Assembly: GCF_024679095.1 (NCBI RefSeq)
Contig: NW_026110563.1
Span: 673,501 to 737,500 of the forward strand
Direction of reading: 5' to 3'
DNA from: Eriocheir sinensis
Taxonomy: Eukaryota > Arthropoda > Malacostraca > Decapoda > Varunidae
DNA length: 64,000 nucleotides
Under the pieces are notes generated by a model, which worked only from the letters and a program-made list of their open reading frames with translations, had not been told where the DNA came from and did not search any database. Position 1 is the stretch's first letter; each line of letters begins with the position of its first letter. Positions 15,701 through 28,827 of this stretch are shown one piece after another. The position numbers were made by a program, and so were the translations under genes.

Positions 15701-16410
15701 TTCTTATAAAAATATATATACCAAAATACACAAAATATTTAAATTTGTATTGAAATAAATATACAAAATGCACATATAATAAGGTAAATTTGTATTGAAA
15801 GAGATATGCAAAAATACATATAAAACAATGTAAATTTGTTTCAAAATATATATACGAACACAAATAAAAAAACGTAGATTTCTATAAAAAATATATACAA
15901 AATACTCATAAAATTAAGTAAATACGTATAAAAAAATGTATACAAAATACACAGAAAATAATGTAAATTCGATTTAAAATAAATAAACAAAATACCAATA
16001 AAAGAATGTGTATTTGGATAAATATAAATATACAAAATACATATACAAAATAAACATAAAATAAGGTAGATTTGTAATAAAATATATGTACAAAATACAC
16101 ATAAAATAATGTAAATTTATATGAAAATATATATACAAATACACATAAAATACCATGAATTTGTATAAAAATATATATTCAAAATAAATATTAAATAATG
16201 TACAAGCGTATAAAAATATATATACAAAGTACATATAAAATAATGTAAATTCGTATCAATATAAATCAACAAAACACCAATAAAATAATATATATTTGAA
16301 TGAAAATAAATTAACAAAATACACATAACATAACTAAAATTTGTATTAAAATATATACAAAAATACATAGAAATAATTTGAGTTTGTATGAAAATAGATA
16401 TACAAAATCT
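12780..16410 (-). repeat. Satellite block 8, A-rich, carrying the 1.04-kb repeat
   Basis: Direct copy of block 10 (about 16,900-20,200) shifted by 3.82-3.98 kb. Alternating anchors TTATCGCATT (about 14,131 and 15,169) and ATAGCGCATTTC (about 14,654 and 15,693) are spaced 516-522 bp, giving two rounds of a 1.04-kb higher-order repeat. Near 12,910 one monomer is truncated (GAAAATTTGCAAATTTGTAT). No gene is seen. Confidence 0.88.
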
Positions 16411-16415
16411 GATAA

Positions 16416-16446
16416 TCTGATTTTATATTATTTTTATAAAATCAGA
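16416..16446. other. 12-bp stem, 7-nt loop hairpin at an orientation junction
   Basis: Arm TCTGATTTTATA (16,416-16,427) and arm TATAAAATCAGA (16,435-16,446) are perfect reverse complements separated by TTATTTT. The words CTGATAATCTGAT and AAATCAGAATTTT are foreign to the 45-bp monomer. The hairpin lies exactly where the array flips from - to +. It could be a fold-back repair scar; a terminator role is unlikely in gene-free satellite. Confidence 0.8.
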
Positions 16447-16894
16447 ATTTTGTTTATTGAATTTGAAACGAATTTACCTTATTTTGTATATCTATTTTCA
16501 TACAAATTAAAATACTTCTGTGTATTTTTGTATATAGTTTTATATAAATTTACGTTATTTTATGTGTATTTTGTATATTTATATTTATAGAAATACACAT
16601 TCTTTTATTGGTATTTTGTATATTTATTTTGATACGAATTTACATTATTTTATGTGTATTTTGTATACATTTTTTATACGTATTTACTTCATTTTATGTG
16701 TATTTTGTATATATATTTTTATAGAAATCTACGTTATTTTATGTGTATTCGTATATATATTTTGAAACAAATTTACATTGATTTATATGTATTTTGCATA
16801 TCTATTTCAATACAAATTTACCTTATTGTATGTGTTTTTTAAATATTTATTTTAATACAAATTTAATTTTTTTATGTGTATTGTGGTATATATG
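16447..16894 (+). repeat. Satellite block 9, short T-rich block
   Basis: About ten monomers in the standard cassette order (ATTCTTTTATTGG, then TTTTTATACGTATTTAC, then GTGTATTCGTAT, then ACCTTATTGTATGTG). The same cassette is at about 54,080-54,410 and 58,660-58,980. It ends at TATATGGAGAGG, where an unusual G-rich word joins it to A-rich sequence. Confidence 0.88.
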
Positions 16895-19800
16895 GAGAGG
16901 TAAATTTGTATTGAAAGAGATATTCAAAAATACATATAAAACAATGTAAATTTGTTTCAAAATATATATACGAATACACATAAAATAACGTAGATTTCTA
17001 TAAAAAGATATACAAAATACTCATAAAATGAAGTAAATACGTATAAAAAAATGAATACAAGATACGCATAAAAATCGTATCAAAATAAATAAACAAAATA
17101 CCAGTAAAAGAATGTGTATTTGTATAAATATAAATATACAAAATACACAAAAAATATCGTAAATTTGTATAAAACTATATACAAAAATACACAGAAGTAA
17201 TTAAATTTGTATGAAAATATATATACAAAATACAGCTAAAATAAGCTAAATTTGAATTGAAATGTACATACAAAATACATAGAATAATGTAAATCTGTAT
17301 CAAAATATTTATACAAATACATATAATAACGTAGATTTGTTTAAAAATATATAAACAAAATACACATTAAGTAATGTAAATACGTATAAAAAATATGTAC
17401 AAAATACACATATAATCATGTAGCTCGTATCAAAATAAATAAACAAAATAGCAATAAAATAATGTAAATTTGTATGAGAAAACATATACAAATAACGCAA
17501 ATTTCTATAAAAATATATGTACAAAAATGCACATAAAATAAAGTAAATTTGCATAAAAATATATATACAAAACACACACTAAATAATGTAAATGCGTACA
17601 TAAAATAACATAAATTTGTATAAAACTATATACAAAAATACACAAAAATAATTATAATTCGTTTGAAAAGAAATATACAAAATACACATAAAATTAGGTA
17701 AATTTGTATTGAAATACATATACAAAATACACATCAAATAATGTAAATTTGAATGAAAATATATAAACAAATACACTTAAAATAACGTAAATTTGTATAA
17801 AATATATATGCAAGATACACATTAAATAATGTAAATGTGTATAAAAAAAAATATACAAAAAACAAATAGAATAATGTAAAATCGTATCAAAATAAATACA
17901 CAGAATATCAATAAAATAATGTAGATTTGTATGAAAATAAAGATGCAAAATTCCCAAAAATTATCGCATTTTTTATAAAAATATATTTGCCAAAATACGC
18001 ATAAAATATTTAAGTTTGTATTGAAATAAATATACAAAATGCATATACAGTAAGGTAAATTTGTATTAAAAGAGATATTCAAAAATACATATAAAACAAT
18101 GTAAATCTGTTTCAAAATATATATACGAATACACATAAAATAAAATAGATTTCTATAGAAATATATATACAAAATACATATGAAATTATGTAAATACGTA
18201 TAAAAATATATATACAAAATACATATCAAATAATGTAAATTCGTGTCAAAATAAATAAACAAAATATCATGAAAAGAATGTGTATTTGTATGAAAATAGA
18301 TAATAGATAATAAATTTGTATAAAATATATATGCAAGATACACATTAAATAATGTAAATATGTATAAAAAAGTATATACAAAAAACAAATAGAATAATGT
18401 AACATCGTATCAAAATAAATACACCGAATATTAATAAAATAATGTAAATTTGTATGAAAATAAAGATGCAAAATTCCCATAAAATAGCGCATTTCTTATA
18501 AAAATATATATACCTAAATACACATAAAATATTTAAATTTGCATTGAAATAAATATACAAAATGCACATACAATAAGGTAAATTTGTATTGAAAGAGATT
18601 TGCAAAAATACATATAAAACAATGTAAATTTGTTTCAAAATATATATACGAATACAAATTAAAAAACGTAGATTTCTATAAAAATATATATACAAAATAC
18701 ACATAAAATTAAGTAAATACGTATAAAAAATGTATACAAAATACACATAAAATAATGTAATTTCGAATTAAAATAAATGTAAATTTGAATGAAAAATAAA
18801 AACAAATACACTTAAAATAACGTAAATTTGTATAAAATATATATGCAAGATACACATTAAATAATGTAAATGTGTATAAAAAAAATATATACAAAAAACA
18901 AATAGAATAATGTAAAATCGTATGAAAATAAATACACAGAATATCAATAAAATAATGTAAATTTGTATGAAAATAAAGATGCAAAACTCCCAAAAATTAT
19001 CGCATTTTTAAAAAAAATATATATACCAAAATACACATAAAATATTTAAATTTGTATTGAAATAAATATACAAAATGCATATACAGTAAGGTAAATTTGT
19101 ATTAAAAGAGATATTCAAAAATACATATAAAACAATGTAAATTTGTTTCAAAATATATATACGAATACACATAAAATAAAGTAGATTTCTATAGAAATAT
19201 ATATACAAAATACATATGAAATTATGTAAATACGTATAAAATATATATAAAATACATATCAAATAATGTAAATTGTCAAAATAAATAAACAAAATATCAT
19301 GTAAAGAATGTGTATTTGTATAAAAATAGATAATAGATAATAAATTTGTATAAAATATATATGCAAGATACTCATTAAATAATGTAAATATGTATAAAAA
19401 AGTATATACATAAAACAAATAGAATAATGTAAATTCGTATCAAAATAAATACACCGAGTATTAATAAAATAAGGTAAATTTATATGAAAATAAAGATGCA
19501 AAATTGCCATAAAATAGCGCATTTCTTATAAAAATATATATACCAAAATACACATAAAATATTTAAATTTGTATTGAAATAAATATACAAAATGCACATA
19601 TAATAAGGTAAATTTGTATTGAAAGAGATATGCAAAAATACATATAAAACAATGTAAATTTGTTTCAAAATATATATACGAATACAAATAAAAAACGTAG
19701 ATTTCTATAAAAATATATATACAAAATACACATAAAATTAAGTAAATACGTATAAAAAAATGTATACAAAATACACATAAAATAATGTAAATTCGATTAT

Positions 19801-20584
19801 AAATAAATAAACAAAATACCAATAAAAGAATGTGTATTTGGATAAATATAAATATACAAAATACATATACAAAATAAACATAAAATAAGGTAGATTTGTA
19901 ATAAAATATATGTACAAAATACACATAAAATAATGTAAATATATATGAAAATATATATACAAATACACATAAAATACCATGAATTTGTATAAAAATATAT
20001 ATTCAAAATAAATATTAAATAATGTAAAAGCGTATAAAAATATATATACAAAGTACATATAAAATAATGTAAATTCGTATCAATATAAATCAACAAAACA
20101 CCAATAAAATAATATATATTTGAATGAAAATAAATTTACAAAATACACATAACATAACTAAAATTTGTATTAAAATATATACAAAAATACATAGAAATAA
20201 TTTGAGTTTGTATGAAAATAGATATTCAAAATACTCATAAAACTAGGTAAATTTCTTTTGAAATGTATATACAAAATAGCCATAAAATATTGTAAATTTG
20301 TGTCAAAATATAAAAACAAATACACATAAAATAACGTAAATTTGTATGAAAAATATATAGAAAATACACATAGAATAATGTCAATTCGTATCAAAATGAA
20401 TGAGCAGAATATCAATAAAATAATGTATATTTGTATGAAAATAAAGATGCAAAATACCGAAAAAATAAAGCATATGTTTATAAAAATACAGATACAAAAA
20501 TACACATCGAATAATTAAATTTGTATTAAAATTAATATACAAAATGCGTATATAATAAGGTAAATTTGTATTGAAAAAATATTA
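16895..20584 (-). repeat. Satellite block 10, A-rich; inverted copy of 38.3-41.35 kb
   Basis: Matching words between about 17,040-20,060 and 38,330-41,350 have coordinates that sum to about 58,390 throughout, a 3-kb inverted duplication. Anchors TTATCGCATT (about 17,961 and 18,997) and ATAGCGCATTTC (about 18,484 and 19,514) show two rounds of the 1.04-kb repeat. Small deletions are visible, for example near 19,240-19,280. No gene is seen. Confidence 0.88.
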
Positions 20585-20612
20585 ACTTACACGTTTACTC
20601 ATACAAATTTAT
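20571..20612. other. Orientation junction (- to +), ACACGTTTACTCATAC signature, variant
   Basis: TTGAAAAAATATTAACTT is followed by ACACGTTTACTCATAC. The left side differs from the common GCAACAT form, while the right side is identical. It lies in the inverted duplicate of the junction at 2,200. Confidence 0.82.
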
Positions 20613-22025
20613 ATTATTTTATTGGTATTTTGTTTATTTATTTTGATACGAATTACATGATTATATGTGTATTTTGTACATATTTTTTTATACGTATTTA
20701 CATTATTTAATGTGTATTTTGTTTATATATTTTCATACAAATGTACGTTATTATATGTGTATTTGTATAAATATTTTGATACAAATTTACTTTATTTCAT
20801 GTATTTTGTATATATCTTTCAATTCAAATTTAGCTTATTTTGTGTGTATTTTGTATATATTTTCATACAAATTTAATTACTTCTGAGTATTTTTGTATAT
20901 AGTTTTATATAAATTTACGTTATTTTATGTGTATTTTGTATATTTATATTCATACAAATACACATTCTTTTATTGGTATTTTGTTTATTTATTTTGATAC
21001 GATTTTACATTATTTTATGATATATATTTTATCCAAATTTACATTATATTATGTGTATTTGTTTATATATTTTCATACATATTTACATTATTTTATGTGT
21101 TTTTTGTATATATATTTTTCTACGTATTTAAATTATTTTATGTGTATTTTGTATATACATTTTCATAAAAAAACTACGTTATTTTATTGTGTGTATAAGT
21201 ATATATTTTGATACAAATTTTATACAAATTCATGTTGTTTAATGTGTATTTGTATATATATTTTCATACAAATTTATATTATTTTATGTGTATTTTTTCA
21301 TATATTTCATTACAAATTTACCTTATTTTATGTTTATTTTGTATTTTTATTTCATTCAATTTTAAATTATTTTATGTGTATATTTGTATTTGTATTTAGG
21401 TTATTTTATGTGTATTTTGTATATATATTTTCATCCAAAATTACATTATTTTATTGGTATTTCTTAATTTAATTCGATACGAATTTAGATTATTTCATAG
21501 GTAATTTGTATACATATTTTTATACTCATTTACATTATCTAATGAGTGTTTTGTATATATATTTTTATGCAAATTTATTTAATGTTCATTTTTGTACATA
21601 TGTTTTTATAGAAATTTGCGTTATTTTATGTATATAGTTTTATATAACTTTACGTTATTTTATGTGCATTTTGTATATTTATATTTATACAAATACACAT
21701 TCTTTTATTGGTATATTGTTTATTTACATTTATACGAATTTACATTATTTTATGTGTATTTTGTATACATTTTTTTATACGTATTTACTTAATATTATGT
21801 GTATTTTGTATATGTATTTTTATAGAAATCTACGTTATTTTATGTGTATTCGTATATATATTTTGAAAAAAATTTACATTATTTTATATGTATTTTGCAT
21901 ATCTATTTCAATACAAATTTACCTTATTGTATGTGCATTTTGTATATTTATTTTAATACAAGTTCAAATATTTTATGTGTATTTTGGTATCAATAATTTT
22001 ATAAAAAATGCGTTATTTTATATGT

Positions 22026-22052
22026 ATTTTGCATCTTAATTTTCATTTTATA
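22026..22052 (+). other. Fusion point TTTTCATTTTATATGTA, copy 2
   Basis: Same truncated-monomer fusion as near 11,938 and 38,318. Here it is followed by ACTTTGTATATATATTTT, as in the 38.3-kb copy, whereas the 11.9-kb copy has ATATTGTATATA. Confidence 0.85.
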
Positions 22053-22849
22053 TGTACTTTGTATATATATTTTTATACGCTTTTACATTATTTAATATTT
22101 ATTTTGAATATATATTTTTATACAGATTCATGGTATTTTATGTGTATTTGTATATATATTTTCATATAAATTTACATTATTTTATGTGTATTTTGTACAT
22201 ATATTTTATCACAAATCTACCTTATTTTATGTTTATTTTGTATGTGTATTTAGTATATTTATATTTATCCAAATACACATTCTTTTATTAGTATTTTGTT
22301 TATTTATTTTAATTCGAATTCACATTATTTTATGTGTATTTTGTATACATTTTTTTATACGTATTTACTTAATTTTATGTGTTTTGTATATATATTTTTA
22401 TAGAAATCTACGTTTTTTTATTTGTATTCGTATATATATTTTGAAACAAATTTACATTGTTTTATATGTATTTTTGCATATCTCTTTCAATACAAATTTA
22501 CCTTATTGTATGTGCATTTTGTATATTTATTTCAATACAAATTTAAATATATTATGTGTATTTTGGTATATGTATTTTTATAAGAAATGCGCTATTTTAT
22601 GGGAATTTTGCATCTTTATTTTCATACAAATTTACATTATTTTATTAATATTCGGTGTATTTTTTTTATACGATTTTACATTATTCTATTTGTTTTTTGT
22701 ATATACTTTTTTATACATATTTCCATTATTTAATGTGTATCTTGCATATATATTTTATACAAATTTATTATCTATTATCTATTTTCATACAAATACACAT
22801 TCTTTTCATGATATTTTGTTTATTTATTTTGACACGAATTTACATTATT

Positions 22850-23124
<275 letters not shown>

Positions 23125-24148
23125 CGTATTTACATAATTTCATATGTATTTTGTATATATATTTCTATAGAAATCTACTTTATTTTATGTGTATTCATAT
23201 ACATATTTTGAAAAAAATTTACATTGTTTTATATGTATTTTTGAATATCTCTTTCAATACAAATTAACCTTACTGTATATGCATTTTGTATATTTATTTC
23301 AATACAAATTTAAATATTTTATGTGTATTTTGGTATATATATTTTTTTCAAAAATGCGATAATTTTTGGGAATTTTGCATCTTTATTTTCATATAAATTT
23401 ACATTATTTTATTGATATTCTGTGTATTTATTTTGATACGATTTTACATTATTCTATTTGTTTTTTTTATATATTTTTTTATACACATTTACATTATTTA
23501 ATGTGTATCTTGCATATATATTTTATACAAATTTACGTTATTTTAAGTGTATTTGTTTATATATTTTCATTCAAATTTACATTATTTGATGTGTATTTTG
23601 TATATGTATTTCCATACAAATTTACTTAATTTTATGTGTATTTTGTATATTTCTTTTCAAACAAATTTAAATTATTTTTGTGTATTTTTGTATATAGTTT
23701 TATACAAATTTAGGTTATTTTATGTACGCATTTACATTATTTAGTGTGTGTTTTCTATATATATTTTTATGCTAATTTACTTTATTTTATGTGCATTTTT
23801 GTACATATATTTTTATAGAAATTTGCGTTATTTGTATATTTTTTCTCATACAAATTTACATTATTTTATTGCTATTTTGTTTATTTATTTTGATACGAAT
23901 TACATGATTATATGTGTATTTTGTACATATTTTTTATACGTATTTACATTACATAATGTGTATTTTGTTTATATATTTTTAAACAAATCTACGTTATTAT
24001 ATGTATTTGTATAAATATTTTGATACAGATTTACATTATTTTATGTATTTTGTATGTACATTTCAATTCAAATTTAGCTTATTTTAGCTGTATTTTGTAT
24101 ATATATTTTCATACAAATTTAATAACTTCTGTGTATTTTTGTATATAG

Positions 24149-25424
24149 TGAAATATATGTACAAAATACATATAAAATAATGTAAATTTATATGAAAATA
24201 TATATACAAATACACATAAAATACCATGAATTTGTATAAAATTATATACTCAAAATAAATATTAAATAATGTAAATGCGTATAAAAATATATATACAAAG
24301 TACATATAAAATCATGTAAATTCGTATCAATATAAATCAAAAAAATACCAATAAAATAATATATATTTGAATGAAAATAGATTTACAAAATACACATAAC
24401 CTAACTAAAATTTGTATTGAAATATATACAAAAATACATAAAAATAATTTGAGTTTGAATGAAAATAGATATTCAAAATACACATAAAACTAGGTAAATT
24501 TCTTTTGAAATATATATACAAAATACCCATAAAATATTGTAAATTTATGTCAAAATATATAAACAAATACACATAAAATAACGTAAATTTGTATGAAAAA
24601 TATATACAAAATACACATAGAATAATGTCAAATCGTATCAAAATGAATGAGCAGAATATCAATAAAATAACGTAAATTTGTATGAAAATAAAGATGCAAA
24701 ATACCCATAAAATAAAGCATATTTTTATAAAAAAACATATAGAAAAATACACATAGAATAATTAAATTTGTATTAAAATTAATTTACAAAATGCATATAC
24801 AATAAATTTAAATTTGATTATATTAAATGAAATAAATATACAAAATAAACATAAAATAAGGTAAATTTGTAATGAAATATATGTAATACACATAAAATAA
24901 TATAAATTTGTATGAAAGTATATATACAAATACACATAAAATAACATGAATTTGTATAAAATTTGTTTCAAAATATATATAAATACACACAATAAAATAA
25001 CGTAAATTTTTATGAAAATGTATATATAAAATACACATAAAATAATTTAAATACGTAGAAAAATATATATACAAAATACACGTAAAATAATGTAAATTCG
25101 TAAAAAATTAAATACACAAAATTCCAATAAAAGAATGTATATTTGTAGGAAAATATATATACAAAAACAAATAAAATAACTAAAATTTGTATAAAAATAT
25201 ATACAAAAATACACAAAATAATTTAAATTTGTTTGAAAATAGATATGCAAAATACACATAAAGTTAGGCAAATTTGTATTGAATACATATACAAAACTCA
25301 CATAAAATAATGTAAATTTGTATGAAAATATATAAACAAATACATATAAAATAACGTAAATTTGATAAAATATATATACAAAATATACATTAAATATTTT
25401 AAATATGTATAAAATATATTATAT
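24149..25424 (-). repeat. Satellite block 12, A-rich; inverted copy of 42.9-44.2 kb
   Basis: The + to - switch is abrupt at TGTATATAGTGAAATATATG. Anchors pair with 42,930-44,200 in inverted order (sum about 68,350-68,370). The shared stretch includes the right-hand junction at 25,425, so this inverted duplication also copied an older inversion breakpoint. Confidence 0.87.
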
Positions 25425-25445
25425 TATATATAGTTTTATTGAGAT
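25395..25445. other. Recurrent inversion junction, reverse complement form
   Basis: ATATATTATATTATATATAG, preceded by ATTTTAAATATGTATAAA, is the reverse complement of the junction core near 7,590, 42,945 and 50,108. The right side (GTTTTATTGAGATTTTC) has diverged from the other copies. Confidence 0.8.
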
Positions 25446-26280
25446 TTTCTTTATTTATGTGTATTTTGTATATTTATATTTATACAAATTTACATTATTT
25501 TATTGGTATATTGTTTATTTATTTTGATACGATTTACATTATTATTTGTGTATTTTGTACATTTTTTATACGTGTTAACTTTATTTTAAATGAATTTTTT
25601 ACTTATATTTTTTTAGAAATCTACGTTATTTAATGTATATTCCTATATATATTTTGAAACAAATTTACATTGTTTAAATGTATTTTGCATATCTATTTAA
25701 ATACAAATTTACCTTATTCTATGTGCATTTTGTATATTTATTTTAATACAAAATCAAATAGTTAATGTGTTTTTTGTATTTATATTTTTATAAAAAATGC
25801 GTTATTTTATGGGTATTTTGCATCTTAATTTTCATACAAATTTACATTATTTTATTAATATTCTGTGTATTTATTTTGATACGATTTTACATTATTCTAT
25901 TTGTGTTTTGTATATATTTTTTTTATACATATTTACATTATTTAATGTGTTTTTTTATATATATTTGATACAAATTTACGTTATTTTAAGTGTATTTGTT
26001 TATATATTTTCATTCAAATTTACATTATTTTATGTGTATTTTGTATATGTATTTCAATACAAATTTACCTATTTTTATATGTTTTTTGTATATTTATTTT
26101 CATACAAGTTTAAATTATTTTTGTGTATTTTTGTATATAGTTTTATACAAATTTAGGTTATTTTATGTGTATATTGTATATCTATTTTCATACAAATACA
26201 CATTCTTTTCATGATATTTTGTTTATTTATTTTGACACGAATTAACATTATTTAATGTGTATTTTGTATATATATTTTTA
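25425..26280 (+). repeat. Satellite entry segment left of the 2.55-kb repeat array
   Basis: T-rich monomers that lead without interruption into the central array. This segment plus the first 1.2 kb of the array is an inverted counterpart of about 5,530-7,580. It also shares sequence with 9,812-10,130. No gene is seen. Confidence 0.86.
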
Positions 26281-28827
26281 TACGTATTTACATTATTTCA
26301 AGTGTATTTTGTATATATATTTCTATAGAAATCTGCGTTATTTTATGTGTATTCGTATATATATTTTGAAACAAATTTACATTGTTTTATGTGTATTTTG
26401 CATATTTTTTTCAATACAAATTTACCTTATTGTATGTGCATTTTGTATATTAATTTTAATACAAATTTGATTAATCTATGTGTATTTTTGTATATGTATT
26501 TCTATAAAAATATGCTTTATTTTATGGGTATTTTGCATCTTTATTTTCATACAAATTTACATTATTTTATTGATATTCTGTCTATTTAATTTGATATGTT
26601 TTTACATTATTCTTTGTGTATTTTGTATATATATTTTATATAAAATGTATTTGTTTTCATTTCATACAAATCTACATTATTTTATGTGTTTTTTGTACAA
26701 GTATTTAAATACAAATTTAACAAGTTATATGTGTATTTTGTATATCTATTTTGTATGTATATTTTCATAGAAATTTACTCTATTTTATGAGTATTCGTAT
26801 ATATATTTTGATACAAATTTACATTATTAATGTGTATTTTGCATATCTATTTCAATACAAATCTACTTTATTGTACGTGCATTTTGTATATTTATTTTAA
26901 TACAAATTTAATTATTTTATATGTATTTTTGTATATATATTTTTATGCAAATATGCGTTATTATATGGATATATTGCATCTTTATTTTCACACAAATTTA
27001 CATTATTTTATTGATATTCTCTTTATTTATTTTGATACGATTTAACATTATTCTATGTGTTTTTTGTATATATTTTTTTTTATACATATTTACATTATTT
27101 AATGTTCATTTTGTATATACATTTTATCCAAATTTACATTATTTTATGTGTATTTGTTTATATATTTTCATACATATTTACATTATTTTATGTGTTTTTT
27201 GTATATATATTTTTCTACGTATTTAAATTATTTTATGTGTATTTTGTATATACATTTTCATAAAAAAATTACGTTATTTTATTGTGTGTATAAGTATATA
27301 TTTTGATACAAATTTTATACAAATTCATGTTATTTAATGTGTATTTGTATATATATTTTCATACAAATTTATATTATTTCATGTGTATTTTTTCATATAT
27401 TTCATTACAAATTTACCTTATTTTATGCTTATTTTGTATATTTATTTCATTCAATTTTAAATTATTTTATGTGTATATTTGTATTTGTATTTAGGTTATT
27501 TTATGTGTATTTTGTATATATATTTTCATGCAAAATTACATTATTATATTGGTATTTTCTTAATTTAATTCGATACGAGTTTAGATTATTTCATAGGTAT
27601 TTTGTATACATATTTTTATACTCATTTACATTATCTAATGTGTGTTTTCTATATATATTTTTATGCACATTTATTTTATGTTCATTTTTGTACATATATT
27701 TTTATAGAAATTTGGGTTATTTTATGTATATAGTTTTATATAAATTTACGTTATTTTATGTGCATTTTGTATATTTATATTTATACAAATACACATTCTT
27801 TTATTGCTATATTGTTTATTTATATTTATACGAATTTACATTATTTTATGTGTATTTTGTATACATTTTTTTATACGTATTTACTTAATTTTATGTGTAT
27901 TTTGTATATGTATTTTTATAGAAATCTACGTTATTTTATGTGTATTCGCATATATATTTTGAAACAAATTTACATTATTTTATATGTATTTTGCATATCT
28001 ATTTCAATACAAATTTACCTTATTGTATGTGCATTTTGTATATTTATTTTGATACAAATTCAAATATTTTATGTGTATTTTGGTATCAATAATTTTATAA
28101 AAAATGCGTTATTTTATAGGTATTTTGCATCTTAATTTTCATACAAATTTACATTATTTTATTAATATTCTGTGTATATATTTTGATACGATTTTACATT
28201 ATTCTATTTGTGTTTTGTATATATTTTTTATACATATTTACATTATTTAATGTGTATTTTGTATATATATTTCATTCAAATTTACATTATTATATGTGTA
28301 TTTGTTTATATATTTTCTTTCAAATTTACATTATTTTATGTGTATTTTGTATATGTATTTCAATAGAAATTAACCTAATTTTATGTGTATTTTGTATATT
28401 TCTTTTCATACAAATTGAAATTATTTTTGTGTATTTTTGTATATAGTTTTATACAAATTTAGGTTATTTTATGTACGCATTTACATTATTTAATGTGTGT
28501 TTTGTATATATATTTTTATCCAAAGTTAATTTATTTTACGTTCATTTTTGGACATATATTTTTATAGAAATTAGCGTTATTTTATATGTATTTGTATATG
28601 TTTTCTCATACAAATTTACATTATTTTATTGCTATTTTGTTTATTTAGTTTGATACGAATTACATGATTATATGTGTATTTTGTACATATTTTTTTATAC
28701 GTATTTACATTACTTAATGTGTATTTTGTTTATATATTTTTAAACAAATTTACGTTATTATATGTATTTTTATAAATATTTTGATACAAATTTACATTAT
28801 TTTATGTATTTTGTATATATATTTTTA
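26281..28827 (+). repeat. 2.55-kb higher-order repeat, copy 1 (2,547 bp)
   Basis: Phased at TACGTATTTACATTATTTCA. It contains about 56 monomers in a fixed order. Internal landmarks are AAAATATGCTTTATTTTATG (about 26,507), a shortened TATATTTTATATAAAATG segment (about 26,630), GCAAATATGCGTTATTATAT (about 26,946), CATGCAAAATTACATTATTA (about 27,527) and AAAAAATGCGTTATTTTATA (about 28,100). Copy-specific changes include TTTCATGTGTATTTTTTC near 27,378. Confidence 0.93.

Noticed and set aside
16416..16446. Transcription terminator interpretation of the hairpin
   Set aside because: There is no gene within the window to terminate, the stem is AT-rich, and its coincidence with an orientation flip suggests a repair scar instead.
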